Shown here piece after piece: positions 1 through 6,880 of a DNA stretch of 12,115 nucleotides. The DNA lies in NCBI GenBank assembly GCA_937950105.1, contig CALFEM010000583.1, forward strand, positions 1-12,115. Direction: 5' to 3'. A program made the position numbers and the translations under genes. Each line of letters begins with the position of its first letter. The stretch's first letter is position 1. Below the pieces are notes generated by a model. That model made no database searches. It worked only from the letters and a program-made list of their open reading frames with translations, and was not told the DNA's origin. The stretch is from an uncultured Alphaproteobacteria bacterium. GTDB taxonomy: Bacteria > Pseudomonadota > Alphaproteobacteria > Rhizobiales > Hyphomicrobiaceae.

Positions 1-53
1 ACGGCATACGAGTTGCCTAAGTGACTGGAGTTCAGACGTGTGCTCTTCCGATC
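1..53 (+). other. Illumina TruSeq index adapter left in the assembly (artefact)
   Basis: The first 53 bases match the Illumina index PCR primer/adapter as I know it: the tail ACGGCATACGAG, two bases, GCCTAA (reverse complement of TruSeq index TTAGGC), then the read-2 primer segment that starts GTGACTGGAGTTCAGACGTG and ends GCTCTTCCGATC. One base differs from the expected adapter (T for A just before the index). Genomic sequence starts at about base 54. Translating through this segment gives the artefactual peptide MTGVQTCALPI, so any open frame crossing base 53 is spurious at its start. Confidence 0.97.
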
Positions 54-154
54 GCCTCGGCAGTCTTGCCGCCGCCGAGATCATTTCACACGTCGGCGCG
101 CGCCCGTCCGTTTCTCTCCAGAAACTCGCGCGCGACAACGGCATCAAGGTCTGA
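54..154 (+). CDS. PfkB-family carbohydrate/adenosine kinase, C-terminal fragment
   Basis: Only the last ~33 codons are present, cut by the contig end and the adapter. The frame with codons starting at 56 reads LGSLAAAEIISHVGARPSVS, then a short tail ending GIKV and TGA at 152-154. The pattern GSLAAAEVISHxGARP followed by a short helical tail is what I recognise at the C-terminus of alphaproteobacterial adenosine kinase/ribokinase-type (PfkB) proteins, which phosphorylate a nucleoside or sugar hydroxyl using ATP. The catalytic GAGD region would lie upstream and is missing, so the substrate cannot be assigned. An overlapping frame is open through the adapter to base 335 but starts in adapter sequence and has no family features. 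The family call rests on a short segment. Confidence 0.65.
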
Positions 155-155
155 A

Positions 156-213
156 CCGCAATATCATGAGGCTGCCGGCGGGTATGCAATTCAAGCCGGT
201 AGCCTCATTGCGG
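156..213 (+). terminator. Strong hairpin just after the kinase gene (terminator or mRNA 3' stem)
   Basis: Two bases after the kinase stop codon a long interrupted inverted repeat begins. CCGCA (156-160) pairs with TGCGG (209-213), ATGAGGCT (166-173) with AGCCTCAT (201-208), and CCGGC (175-179) with GCCGG (195-199), around a 15-base loop. No T-run follows, so it is not a textbook intrinsic terminator. Its position fits an mRNA 3' end stabiliser or a factor-dependent end. Confidence 0.5.
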
Positions 214-353
214 CAGCCCAGCCGTTCTTCCAATTCACCGCGACTTTCGACCCATTCCAGCGGCTGGAGAAACGAAAGTCGCGTCCAATCGGCCGCAATT
301 GTATAGGCCCGCACCACTTAAATCGGCGCCTTTGATTTTTTATCCTTGGAATT

Positions 354-393
354 AAAGCCGGCTTTCCGACAATAACTCTCGAACCGATTCGAG
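354..393. promoter_or_regulatory. Two palindromes upstream of the AT-hook gene, possible operator
   Basis: The 58 bases before the start at 412 hold a perfect 12-bp palindrome AAAGCCGGCTTT (354-365) and a perfect 6+6 inverted repeat CTCGAA-ccga-TTCGAG (378-393). The stretch before them (320-356) is AT-rich compared with its surroundings, as a promoter would be, but I could not settle -35 and -10 boxes. Because the gene downstream looks DNA-binding, autoregulation is a reasonable guess. Nothing in the sequence proves it. Confidence 0.3.
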
Positions 394-411
394 ATTCGCA
401 AGGTTGTCCGA

Positions 412-1386
412 ATGACCGAGACTGTGACGCGTCGTGGCCGGCCGAAAGGCACCGGCATCGACGATGGCGACCGGCTCGCCGCGATTGCCCGGCTGCTGGC
501 CGACAATCCGGAAATGCGCCCGACGACCGCGATCAAGGCGATCGGAGTTTCCGACCCGTCGATCATTCGCCGTCTGCGCGACAAGTATGCCGAGGTGGCG
601 AAAAGCCTGGCCGCCGAATTGCCGCGCCCTCAGGTCCCTGTCGAGAATGAAACGCCGCCGCTGTCGACGAACTCCGACATGCCACCCGTCGAGGTCAAGA
701 AGCTGGCTGCTGCCGCCAGGATGACCGAAGCTGCCGCGAAGCCGGCGCGCCGCCCGCGGACCGTCGCCGCTACCGCCGCTTCATCCAATCGTCGGCAGGC
801 CGAGCCCAATCCGCCCGCAGCCGTCGCAAGCGCTCCACCCGCCGCGATGCCTCCTGCTCGCAAACCCGGGAAGAAATCCGCCGTCGCGGCGGCCGTGGCT
901 CCCGCCGCGGAACGCGACAGCACGACCACCGCGCGCTCACCGCGCGTGGCCAAACGCCCGTCCGCGCCAAACCGGGCGGCACGGGCCACGAAGCCCGCAG
1001 GCGCCGCGCCTGCTCCGACCGCGACCGAACCCCCGGCCGCGATCGAAGCCCGCGACGCCGGCCCCGTCACGACCACTGCCCACTCCGAAACCACGCGTAC
1101 CAGTGCGGTTGCCGCGGAGGTTGCCCCAGCGGCGGCCCCTGCTACGGCCGCGACCACCGGCCCGACGGCGACGCCTCGCCCGACGGCCCCCGACGATATC
1201 GTGTGCTCGCTCCTGGGACTCGGCCTCGCCGCCACGTCGACGGCGTTTGCAGCCCAGGCCATGCTCACGAACTCGTTCGCGCGGACTCCCTTCGTCACGC
1301 TCGCTCTTCGCCAGCAGCTCGCCCTCAACGAATGGGCACTGCGGCTGGTACCGGTACCGCGGCCGGCACGGAAGACCGCAAGCTGA
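412..1386 (+). CDS. Unrecognised AT-hook/HTH-like protein with Ala/Pro-rich linker and hydrophobic C-terminal module
   Basis: A 324-residue protein that I cannot assign to a named family. Residues 7-18 (RRGRPKGTGIDD) contain an AT-hook-like GRPKG core. Residues ~20-70 are helical, with a helix-turn-helix-like stretch around 38-60 (TTAIKAIGVSDPSIIRRLRD), suggesting DNA binding. Residues ~75-260 are a low-complexity Ala/Pro/Thr/Arg/Lys-rich linker, reminiscent of histone H1-like or PhaF-type tails. Residues 261-324 form a distinct module: a hydrophobic run with LLGLGLAATSTAFAAQAML, then a helix with LALRQQLALNEWAL. ATG at 412 follows a weak AAGG (400-403). A clear terminator lies 45 bases after the stop, supporting this strand over a long open frame opposite. 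A nucleoid-associated or PHA-granule-linked DNA-binding protein is possible, by inference only. Confidence 0.75.
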   Translation: MTETVTRRGRPKGTGIDDGDRLAAIARLLADNPEMRPTTAIKAIGVSDPSIIRRLRDKYAEVAKSLAAELPRPQVPVENETPPLSTNSDMPPVEVKKLAAAARMTEAAAKPARRPRTVAATAASSNRRQAEPNPPAAVASAPPAAMPPARKPGKKSAVAAAVAPAAERDSTTTARSPRVAKRPSAPNRAARATKPAGAAPAPTATEPPAAIEARDAGPVTTTAHSETTRTSAVAAEVAPAAAPATAATTGPTATPRPTAPDDIVCSLLGLGLAATSTAFAAQAMLTNSFARTPFVTLALRQQLALNEWALRLVPVPRPARKTAS

Positions 1387-1431
1387 CACTTACGAACGCT
1401 TGCCCTCGCCTCTGACCGCAGAGGCCACTTG

Positions 1432-1459
1432 AAGGCCGCCCTCCCCAGGCGGCCTTTTT
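1432..1459 (+). terminator. Intrinsic terminator of the AT-hook gene
   Basis: A perfect 9-bp stem, AAGGCCGCC (1432-1440) with GGCGGCCTT (1448-1456), has a 7-base loop and its 3' arm runs into TTTTT (1455-1459). It lies 45 bases after the stop at 1386 and is oriented for plus-strand transcription. It separates this gene from the RTX gene, which must then have its own promoter. Confidence 0.9.
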
Positions 1460-1866
1460 CTTGGACGGAGTCCCTGGAAAGCAAGGCTGCCGCCTTTGAG
1501 AAAACGTCCTGCCGGCTTTGTTGCAGGCACACTTTAAACGTATGACGTAAAATGATTTTCCGTTCGGGGTGGACTCCAGGTTGAAATCTTGCTACTGATG
1601 GTCGCACCGTAACGGGGACCGCGACCATGCGGCAGACCGCATCCCGCTCGTGTCATACTCGTGGCGCCCCCCTCATGCGGTCGCACTGCCTCTATTTTTC
1701 TCCAAGACATTCGCACTCCTCCTGCCGGCATCCAACGGGGCCAGCAGCGACGGGCCTATTCGCGTATCACCCGTGGAACTCATGCACACCACAATCGGAT
1801 CTGTAGCGCGCATCTGCACGCCGGCACTCTTGAACCGAGTTTGCCCTGATTTCTGGAGTGACTGCC
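1460..1866 (+). other. Gene-free leader of the RTX gene, with competing stems
   Basis: I see no credible gene here; the short open frames on both strands have no start signals or recognisable composition. It should hold the RTX promoter, but I could not assign boxes with confidence (an AT-rich patch lies at ~1530-1558). Structured elements lie at 1598-1682. ATGGTCGC (1598-1605) can pair with GCGACCAT (1621-1628), ATGCGG (1627-1632) with CCGCAT (1637-1642), and GACCGCAT (1635-1642) with ATGCGGTC (1675-1682). The last two pairings use the same bases and exclude each other. Confidence 0.5.
1854..1858 (+). promoter_or_regulatory. Ribosome binding site that decides the RTX start
   Basis: TGGAG at 1854-1858 sits 8 bases before ATG at 1867. 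The in-frame GTG at 1858 overlaps this site and cannot use it, so the ATG is the preferred start. Confidence 0.7.
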
Positions 1867-3489
1867 ATGGCCACCTTTACCTTCGACTTCCTCAGTGAGA
1901 ATCTGAACCTTACCGACCAAAGCGGGAATTCCCTTGCGTTTGGTTCTATCGATCCGTTAAGCAATAGTTCTGAGTACTTCATGAACACCAACGCCGGTGA
2001 TTGGGCGGATCTCAACGGATCAGGCATCACCTTCGACGGCGGCGGACTTCCGACAGGCGGAACCGCTAACGCATTCGGTTATGATGTTTCTGGAGGCGAT
2101 AATTACGATATTCAAGGCTTGGATCTGAATATCACGCTCACCGATCTCAACATCGGCATCGGCACGACTGCGCAGCAAACCGAGCGCTACCTCAACGTCC
2201 TGTTCGTGGGCAATGATACGTTCAACTTCACGACTGTGGGAAACTCGGCCGCGAACATACAGATCGCGGCTGACGGCGCCAACAACCTCTACGATCCTGT
2301 AGCCGGCAACGACGTATTCCTCGGTGGCAGTACGGGATTGATTGGCAACAGCGTCCTTATTGGCGATCACTATGGCATTTCAACAGGCACCTCCGTCGGC
2401 GGCGACGACAGCTTCTCGGTTTCTGCATTTCTATTGGTGGGTGATAACGCCAACGTGGGCTTCGGCACCGTCGCCGGCGGTGGGCGCGACAGGTTTGCCC
2501 CGACGATTCTTGTCGACGACTCCAATCTTCTGATGTCCTTCGTGGGTGACTTCCATGTCGTCAACGGCACAGGGCTCGGCGGGCGCGACGTCGTGGATCT
2601 GTCTGGCGCCGACACTTCTGCGTTGCTATTTACCTTGCCCGCGATCTACGGTGACGCCTACTCGGTTTTCGGGGTGCTCGCGGGCGGTAACGACAGCCTG
2701 ACCGGCTCCGGCGCGACTGAGAATATATATGGCGATGCGGCTTATTTGTCTGGTTCGCTGATCCAGGGGGGCGACGACTATATTTCGACCGGCGCTGGCG
2801 GTGGTACGGTCTATGGAGATATCGGCGATCTTTTCGCTGGCTTTCTCGACGCCGGTAACGACAACATCTATGGCGGCTCGGGTATAGACTTCATCCACGG
2901 CGATCTCTCGGCCTCCTACGAAGACTCCACCAACTACGTCGGCGGCGACGACCTCATCAGCGCCGGCGCCAACAACGATATCGTCTATGGCAATGGCGGC
3001 AATGATCGCATCTACGGCGAAGCGGGCGACGATGACCTGTTCGGTGGCTCCGGCAACGACATCATCGACGGCGGCGACAACAACGACGAGATCGATGGCG
3101 GCGCCGGCAACGACAGTCTGCGCGGTGGCCTCGGCAATGACATCATGCTCGGTGGCGACGGCGACGACATTCTCATTGGGTATGGCGGCTTCGATACGTT
3201 GACCGGCGGCAACGGCAACGACGTTCTGACCGGCGCTTTCAACGCCGATACATACGTCTTCGCCGACGGTTTCGGCATCGACCGCATCACCGATTTCGAG
3301 GCGCTCAACGCCTTCGAGCGCATCAATCTCGCCGGCGTCACGGCGATCACCGACTACGCTGACCTCGTCGCCAACCACCTGTCTGTCGTTTCCGGTCAGG
3401 TGCGCATCACGGTCGATGCCAACAACTACATCATCCTTCAGAACCTCTCGACCACCGTCGACCTCGACGCGGGAAACTTCATCTTCTGA
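1867..3489 (+). CDS. Secreted RTX-type calcium-binding protein (hemolysin-type repeats)
   Basis: A 540-residue, strongly acidic Gly/Asp/Asn-rich protein. Residues ~1-110 resemble the beta-rich N-terminal module seen in rhizobial RTX proteins (GSGITFDGGGLPTGGT near residues 51-66). Residues ~110-365 carry irregular GGNDxL/GGDDxI-like turns and repeated YGD motifs. Residues 374-454 hold nine consecutive nonapeptides of the GGxGxDxLx type (for example FGGSGNDII, DGGAGNDSL, LGGDGDDIL) plus a degenerate tenth, the parallel beta-roll that binds calcium outside the cell. The last ~75 residues, ending DLDAGNFIF, look like a non-cleaved type I secretion signal; there is no N-terminal signal peptide. 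No lipase, protease or toxin domain is visible, so the activity is unknown. No ABC transporter or membrane fusion gene is adjacent. It converges with coaA. Confidence 0.9.
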   Translation: MATFTFDFLSENLNLTDQSGNSLAFGSIDPLSNSSEYFMNTNAGDWADLNGSGITFDGGGLPTGGTANAFGYDVSGGDNYDIQGLDLNITLTDLNIGIGTTAQQTERYLNVLFVGNDTFNFTTVGNSAANIQIAADGANNLYDPVAGNDVFLGGSTGLIGNSVLIGDHYGISTGTSVGGDDSFSVSAFLLVGDNANVGFGTVAGGGRDRFAPTILVDDSNLLMSFVGDFHVVNGTGLGGRDVVDLSGADTSALLFTLPAIYGDAYSVFGVLAGGNDSLTGSGATENIYGDAAYLSGSLIQGGDDYISTGAGGGTVYGDIGDLFAGFLDAGNDNIYGGSGIDFIHGDLSASYEDSTNYVGGDDLISAGANNDIVYGNGGNDRIYGEAGDDDLFGGSGNDIIDGGDNNDEIDGGAGNDSLRGGLGNDIMLGGDGDDILIGYGGFDTLTGGNGNDVLTGAFNADTYVFADGFGIDRITDFEALNAFERINLAGVTAITDYADLVANHLSVVSGQVRITVDANNYIILQNLSTTVDLDAGNFIF

Positions 3490-3505
3490 CGATCGCACGC
3501 GAGCG

Positions 3506-3531
3506 GCGTGCGGGACCCAAACTCCGCACGC
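3506..3531. terminator. Inverted repeat between convergent RTX and coaA genes, possible shared terminator
   Basis: GCGTGCGG (3506-3513) and CCGCACGC (3524-3531) form a perfect 8-bp GC-rich stem with a 10-base loop, inside the 51-base gap between the convergent stops. There is no T-run on either strand, so its role as a bidirectional terminator rests on position and stem strength. Confidence 0.5.
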
Positions 3532-3540
3532 ACGCCCTCC

Positions 3541-4542
3541 TCAAAGCCGACGCAGGGAAACGGTTTCGATGGCGTGATCGTCGCCCTTGCGCAGGATCAG
3601 GCTGGCGCGCTGGCGTGTCGGCAGGATGTTTTCTTCGAGATTGCGCGCATTGATCGACGACCAGATCGACAGTGCGCGCTGCTCCGCTTCTTCGAGCGTG
3701 AGTTGCGAATAGCGGTGAAAATATGCAGCTGGATCGCGGAACGCCGTCGAGCGCAGACGCATGAAGCGCGTCACGTACCAGCGCTCGATCATTTTCGGGT
3801 CGGCATCGAGATAGATCGAGAAGTCGAAAAAGTCCGAAACAAACGGGATCGCCTCGCCGTCGCTCGGCAACCGTGCCGGCTGCAGCACGTTCAATCCTTC
3901 GACGATCAGGATGTCCGGATTCTCGACGACGACCATCTGCCCGGGGATGATGTCGTAATGGAAATGCGAATAGACCGGGGCCTCGATTTTCTCGACCCCG
4001 GATTTGACGTCGGCGAGAAAATTCAGCAGCCGCGTCGTGTCGAAGCTTTCGGGAAATCCCTTGCGGCTCATCAACCCCTGGCGCTCGAGTTCGGCGTTGG
4101 GGAACAGAAAGCCGTCGGTGGTGATGAGATCGACGCGCGGATGGTCCGGCCAGCGCGCCAGCAGCGCCTTCAGCACGCGTGCCGTCGTGCTCTTGCCGAC
4201 CGCGACCGACCCGGCCACACCGATGATGAAGGGAACTTTGACTTCGTGCCGGCCGAGGAACTTGGAGGTGACGGCGTGCAACTCCTGCGAGGCTGCGACA
4301 TACAAGTTGAGCAGGCGTGACAGCGGCAGGTAGATCTTCTCGACTTCCTGAACCGACAGCTCCTCGATGACACCCGACAACTGCTCGAGTTCCGGCCCCG
4401 CCAAGGTCATCGGCGTGTCGGCCCTGAGGCGCGCCCACTCGTCCCGATTGAACACGCGATAGGGCGAGAACTGCAGCGAGCCCCGGTTATGTCGCGGCAG
4501 CGATGGCGACAGGGCGGCCAGACGCTCGAGGATCTCGTTCAT
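3541..4542 (-). CDS. coaA: Pantothenate kinase, type I
   Basis: A 333-residue cytosolic enzyme that phosphorylates pantothenate with ATP, the first step of coenzyme A synthesis. The P-loop is at residues 111-119 (GSVAVGKST), followed by TTDGFLFPN (141-149), KGFPESFD (161-168), YSHFHYD (191-197) and VEGLNVLQ (214-221), all typical of the prokaryotic type I CoaA family with its P-loop kinase fold. Length is close to the E. coli enzyme (316). The ATG at 4542 overlaps the hisE stop by 4 bases (ATGA), so the two are probably translationally coupled. Type I enzymes are usually feedback-inhibited by CoA; that is family knowledge. The hisE-coaA pairing is familiar from Hyphomicrobiales. Confidence 0.97.
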   Translation of the reverse strand: MNEILERLAALSPSLPRHNRGSLQFSPYRVFNRDEWARLRADTPMTLAGPELEQLSGVIEELSVQEVEKIYLPLSRLLNLYVAASQELHAVTSKFLGRHEVKVPFIIGVAGSVAVGKSTTARVLKALLARWPDHPRVDLITTDGFLFPNAELERQGLMSRKGFPESFDTTRLLNFLADVKSGVEKIEAPVYSHFHYDIIPGQMVVVENPDILIVEGLNVLQPARLPSDGEAIPFVSDFFDFSIYLDADPKMIERWYVTRFMRLRSTAFRDPAAYFHRYSQLTLEEAEQRALSIWSSINARNLEENILPTRQRASLILRKGDDHAIETVSLRRL

Positions 4543-4862
4543 GACTTGGCCCGCGCGGCCTTTTCCGCCAGCCCCGAAACACCGCTGCGCCCGTCCAGCA
4601 CCGCGAGAACATCACCGATCGCCACGCCGCGGCACTCGAGCAGCACCAGCAGATGATAGAGCAGGTCGGCCGCCTCGGCCTTCATCGCGTCTTCGGACTG
4701 CGACAGCGCGGCGATAACGGTTTCCACCGCCTCCTCGCCGAACTTCTTGGCGCAACGCTCCGGCCCGCCGTCCAGCAGCTGGCGCGTATAGGAGGATTTC
4801 CCTTCAGCGCCCCGACGCGCCTTGATGGTGGCCGCCAGACGCTGCAGCACGTCGTCGCTCAT
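4539..4862 (-). CDS. hisE: Phosphoribosyl-ATP pyrophosphatase
   Basis: A 107-residue cytosolic enzyme that hydrolyses phosphoribosyl-ATP to phosphoribosyl-AMP and pyrophosphate, step two of histidine synthesis. It has the all-helical MazG-like fold signature: KFGEEAVE at residues 40-47 and EAADLLYH at 63-70, whose acidic residues bind magnesium. The frame stays open upstream to 5036, but the start is taken at 4862 ([10 protein letters not shown]), because this gives the usual HisE length and follows AGGA at about 7 bases. The upstream extension would cross the parB terminator. The gene overlaps coaA by 4 bases. Other his genes, which often precede hisE in Hyphomicrobiales, are not in the window; its promoter should lie in 4863-4980, where I could not identify clear boxes. 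Confidence 0.95.
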   Translation of the reverse strand: MSDDVLQRLAATIKARRGAEGKSSYTRQLLDGGPERCAKKFGEEAVETVIAALSQSEDAMKAEAADLLYHLLVLLECRGVAIGDVLAVLDGRSGVSGLAEKAARAKS

Positions 4863-4980
4863 GTCGTATCCTGCTTGTCCGAGCTGTTCGCCGCACCACC
4901 GAAAAGCGCCGCTTCGCCGCCTGATGCGACCAGGCGAGAAGCCTTCGGCCTCGACGTCGTCGATGGCCAGACATACGACG

Positions 4981-5022
4981 AAAAACGGCCGGGTTGCAGG
5001 GGAATTCTCTGCAACCCGGCCG
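4981..5022 (-). terminator. Intrinsic terminator after parB
   Basis: A perfect 14-bp inverted repeat, CGGCCGGGTTGCAG (4986-4999) with CTGCAACCCGGCCG (5009-5022), has a 9-base loop. Read on the minus strand it is followed by TTTTT (4985-4981). It lies 33 bases after the parB stop and is the strongest terminator in the window. It closes the parB transcript and isolates hisE-coaA. Confidence 0.95.
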
Positions 5023-5054
5023 CTACCAAAGGGCAATTCAGTTGTGCGGTCGCC

Positions 5055-5936
5055 TCAGCCACCCATGCCGATAAGACGTATGCGGATATAGTCGAGCTGG
5101 TCGAAGTTGCCGTACTTGATGATGAGATTACCGCTCTCGCCGGAGCCGCGCTTGATCTCGATCTTGAGACCGAGAGCGTCGGCCAGCTCCTTCTCGAAGG
5201 CGCGCGTATCGGCATCCTTCTCGCGCACCTTGCGCGGCGTCCCGATTGGCTGGCCGGCATCGACCGCCTGCACCAGCGCCTCCACCTCGCGCACGTTGAG
5301 ATCTTCCGCGATGATGCGTTCGGCCAGGGCGTCGGCGTCGTCGCGGCCGATGATGGCGCGCGCGTGCCCGGCCGACAGCTTGCCGGACTGCACCAGCGCC
5401 TGAACACCTTCCGGCAGCTTCAGCAGTCGCAGCGTGTTGGCGACGTGGCTGCGGCTCTTGCCGATGATCTCCGCCAGCTGCTCCTGATTATAACCGTAGC
5501 GCTCGACCAGATCGCGATAGCCGCCGGCTTCCTCGATGGCATTGAGGTCGGCGCGCTGCACGTTCTCGATGATTGCGAGTTCGAGCACCTCGCGATCGTC
5601 CAGCTCGCGCACGATCACCGGAACCTGCGTCAACCCGGCCCGCTGAGCCGCCCGCCAGCGGCGCTCACCGGCCACGATCTCGTAGCCCTGCCCGCCCGGC
5701 TCTGGACGCGCGAGGATCGGCTGCACCAGCCCCTTCACGCGGATCGAATCGGCCAGTTCCGCCAGATCGTCCTCGCGGAACTCCTTGCGGGGATTGAGCC
5801 TGCCGCCCTTCAGTTGCTCGATGGCGACCATGCGCTGCTCGCCCTCGGGCGGCAGGCGCGTACTGGTGACCGCCGGCTCACCGATGAGCGACGCTAGACC
5901 TCTGCCGAGCCGGCTCTTCGGAATTGGCGCTGACAT
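5055..5936 (-). CDS. parB: Chromosome partitioning protein ParB
   Basis: A 293-residue CTP-dependent DNA clamp that loads at parS, spreads along DNA and stimulates ParA ATPase. Visible parts: LGRGL (residues 10-14) in the ParA-contacting N-terminus; the CTP-binding GERRWRA box at 90-96; ENVQR (124-128); a helix-turn-helix at ~152-172 (QLAEIIGKSRSHVANTLRLL) that reads parS; and a C-terminal dimerisation segment from ~240. The start at 5936 gives the family N-terminus and length. Upstream in-frame starts exist (5975, and further upstream), but they add a non-conserved Arg/Ser-rich stretch, and the longest runs into parA. A GAGGGGG lies 11 bases before the chosen ATG. The gene is 112 bases downstream of parA, with an attenuator-like hairpin between them. 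Confidence 0.96.
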   Translation of the reverse strand: MSAPIPKSRLGRGLASLIGEPAVTSTRLPPEGEQRMVAIEQLKGGRLNPRKEFREDDLAELADSIRVKGLVQPILARPEPGGQGYEIVAGERRWRAAQRAGLTQVPVIVRELDDREVLELAIIENVQRADLNAIEEAGGYRDLVERYGYNQEQLAEIIGKSRSHVANTLRLLKLPEGVQALVQSGKLSAGHARAIIGRDDADALAERIIAEDLNVREVEALVQAVDAGQPIGTPRKVREKDADTRAFEKELADALGLKIEIKRGSGESGNLIIKYGNFDQLDYIRIRLIGMGG

Positions 5937-6018
5937 CACGGCTTCGGCCCCCTCAATGTTATCTGTTCTTGGCATCGACCGCCGCTCGTCCCCTGCGGCG
6001 CGACTTTTGACGAAACTC

Positions 6019-6044
6019 AAAAAACTGCGACCGGATTTGGTCGC
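6019..6044 (-). terminator. Intrinsic terminator/attenuator between parA and parB
   Basis: On the minus strand, directly after the parA stop (6049-6051), GCGACC (6044-6039) pairs with GGTCGC (6032-6027) around a 6-base loop. Two bases then lead into TTTTTT (6024-6019). This is a short but GC-rich stem with a full U-tract. It would end or reduce transcription before parB unless parB has its own promoter in 5937-6018. Confidence 0.65.
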
Positions 6045-6048
6045 CGCA

Positions 6049-6876
6049 TCAGGCCGCCTTGAAGCGGCGCTCGCGCTCGATGATCTCGGTCGCCAGCTTG
6101 ATGTAAGCTTGGCTGCCGGCACAGTCGTAATCGTAGAGCAGCAGCGGTTTGCCGTGCGACGGCGCCTCGGCGACGCGTGTGTTGCGCGGAATGACGGTCT
6201 CGTAGACCTTGGGTCCGAAGAAGGAGCGGACGTTGTCCGCCACTTCCCGCGACAGCGTCGTGCGCGCGTCGTGCATGGTCAGCACCACGCCCTGGATTTC
6301 CAATCCCGGATTGAGCGAGCCGCGGATCTGGTCGATCGTCTCCTTGAGCTGCGAGATGCCTTCCAGTGCAAAGAACTCGCACTGCACCGGGACAAGCACC
6401 GCATGCGCCGCCGACATCGCGTTCAGCGTCATCAGATTGAGCGACGGCGGGCAGTCGATCAGGATGTAGTTGTATCCCTCACCCGGCCGTGTACGCGCCG
6501 CCGCCACCAGGTGCGAAACCGAGTCGCGCAACCGGAAGGCGCGGTTCTGGTCCGCCATGAGGTCGCTCTCGAGACCCACCAGATCGGAGTTCGCGGGCAC
6601 CACATCGAGACCGGGAACCGCCGTCGGCTGCGACGCATCGGCGAGCGAAACGCCGGAGGCCAGCACGTCGTAAGATGTCCGCGCGCGGTTCTCGGCCGGA
6701 ATACCGAGGCCGGTCGAAGCGTTGCCCTGAGGATCGAGATCGACGATCAGCACGCGCTCGCCGATCGCCGCCAGCGCCGTGCCGAGATTGATGGCCGTGG
6801 TGGTCTTGCCGACGCCGCCCTTCTGGTTGGCGACAGCCAGCACCCTCAACGGATGTGCTGCAGGCATGGCGTTCAC
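6049..6876 (-). CDS. parA: Chromosome partitioning ATPase ParA (Soj type)
   Basis: A 275-residue Walker-type ATPase that binds DNA non-specifically as an ATP dimer and moves ParB-parS complexes toward the cell pole. The deviant Walker A box KGGVGKTT is at residues 19-26, with VDLDPQGNAS at 45-54 and Walker B-like YILIDCPPSLN in the middle. Length is normal for chromosomal ParA. A GTG start at 6876 is preferred over the ATG at 6867, because AGGGGAG (6891-6885) lies 8 bases before the GTG but 17 before the ATG. The rsmG stop is 4 bases upstream, so the genes are surely co-transcribed. The four parS sites nearby are the targets of its partner ParB. Confidence 0.97.
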   Translation of the reverse strand: MNAMPAAHPLRVLAVANQKGGVGKTTTAINLGTALAAIGERVLIVDLDPQGNASTGLGIPAENRARTSYDVLASGVSLADASQPTAVPGLDVVPANSDLVGLESDLMADQNRAFRLRDSVSHLVAAARTRPGEGYNYILIDCPPSLNLMTLNAMSAAHAVLVPVQCEFFALEGISQLKETIDQIRGSLNPGLEIQGVVLTMHDARTTLSREVADNVRSFFGPKVYETVIPRNTRVAEAPSHGKPLLLYDYDCAGSQAYIKLATEIIERERRFKAA

Positions 6877-6880
6877 GGGA

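Noticed and set aside
21..335. Open frame starting MTGVQTCALPI
   Set aside because: Its start is adapter sequence; the kinase frame ending at 154 overlaps it and has family features.
630..1628. Long minus-strand open frame opposite the AT-hook gene
   Set aside because: High GC keeps the opposite strand open; it has no recognisable features and crosses the plus-strand terminator, while the plus-strand protein has clear motifs.
2971..3250. GGCGGCAACGAC-type repeats as a DNA repeat element
   Set aside because: They are explained by the codons of the RTX nonapeptides.
2626..3498. Long minus-strand open frame opposite the RTX repeats
   Set aside because: It is the mirror of Gly/Asp codons in the RTX gene and reads as Val/Ala repeats with no start signal.
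4863..5036. N-terminal extension of HisE to 5036
   Set aside because: It would run through the parB terminator and give a protein far longer than HisE; 4862 has a ribosome site and the family length.
4653..5897. Long plus-strand open frame over hisE and parB
   Set aside because: It lies antisense to two well-recognised genes and crosses the parB terminator.
5937..6122. N-terminal extension of ParB to 6122
   Set aside because: It would overlap the parA 3' end, cross the attenuator hairpin, and add residues absent from the family; the start at 5936 gives the normal N-terminus.
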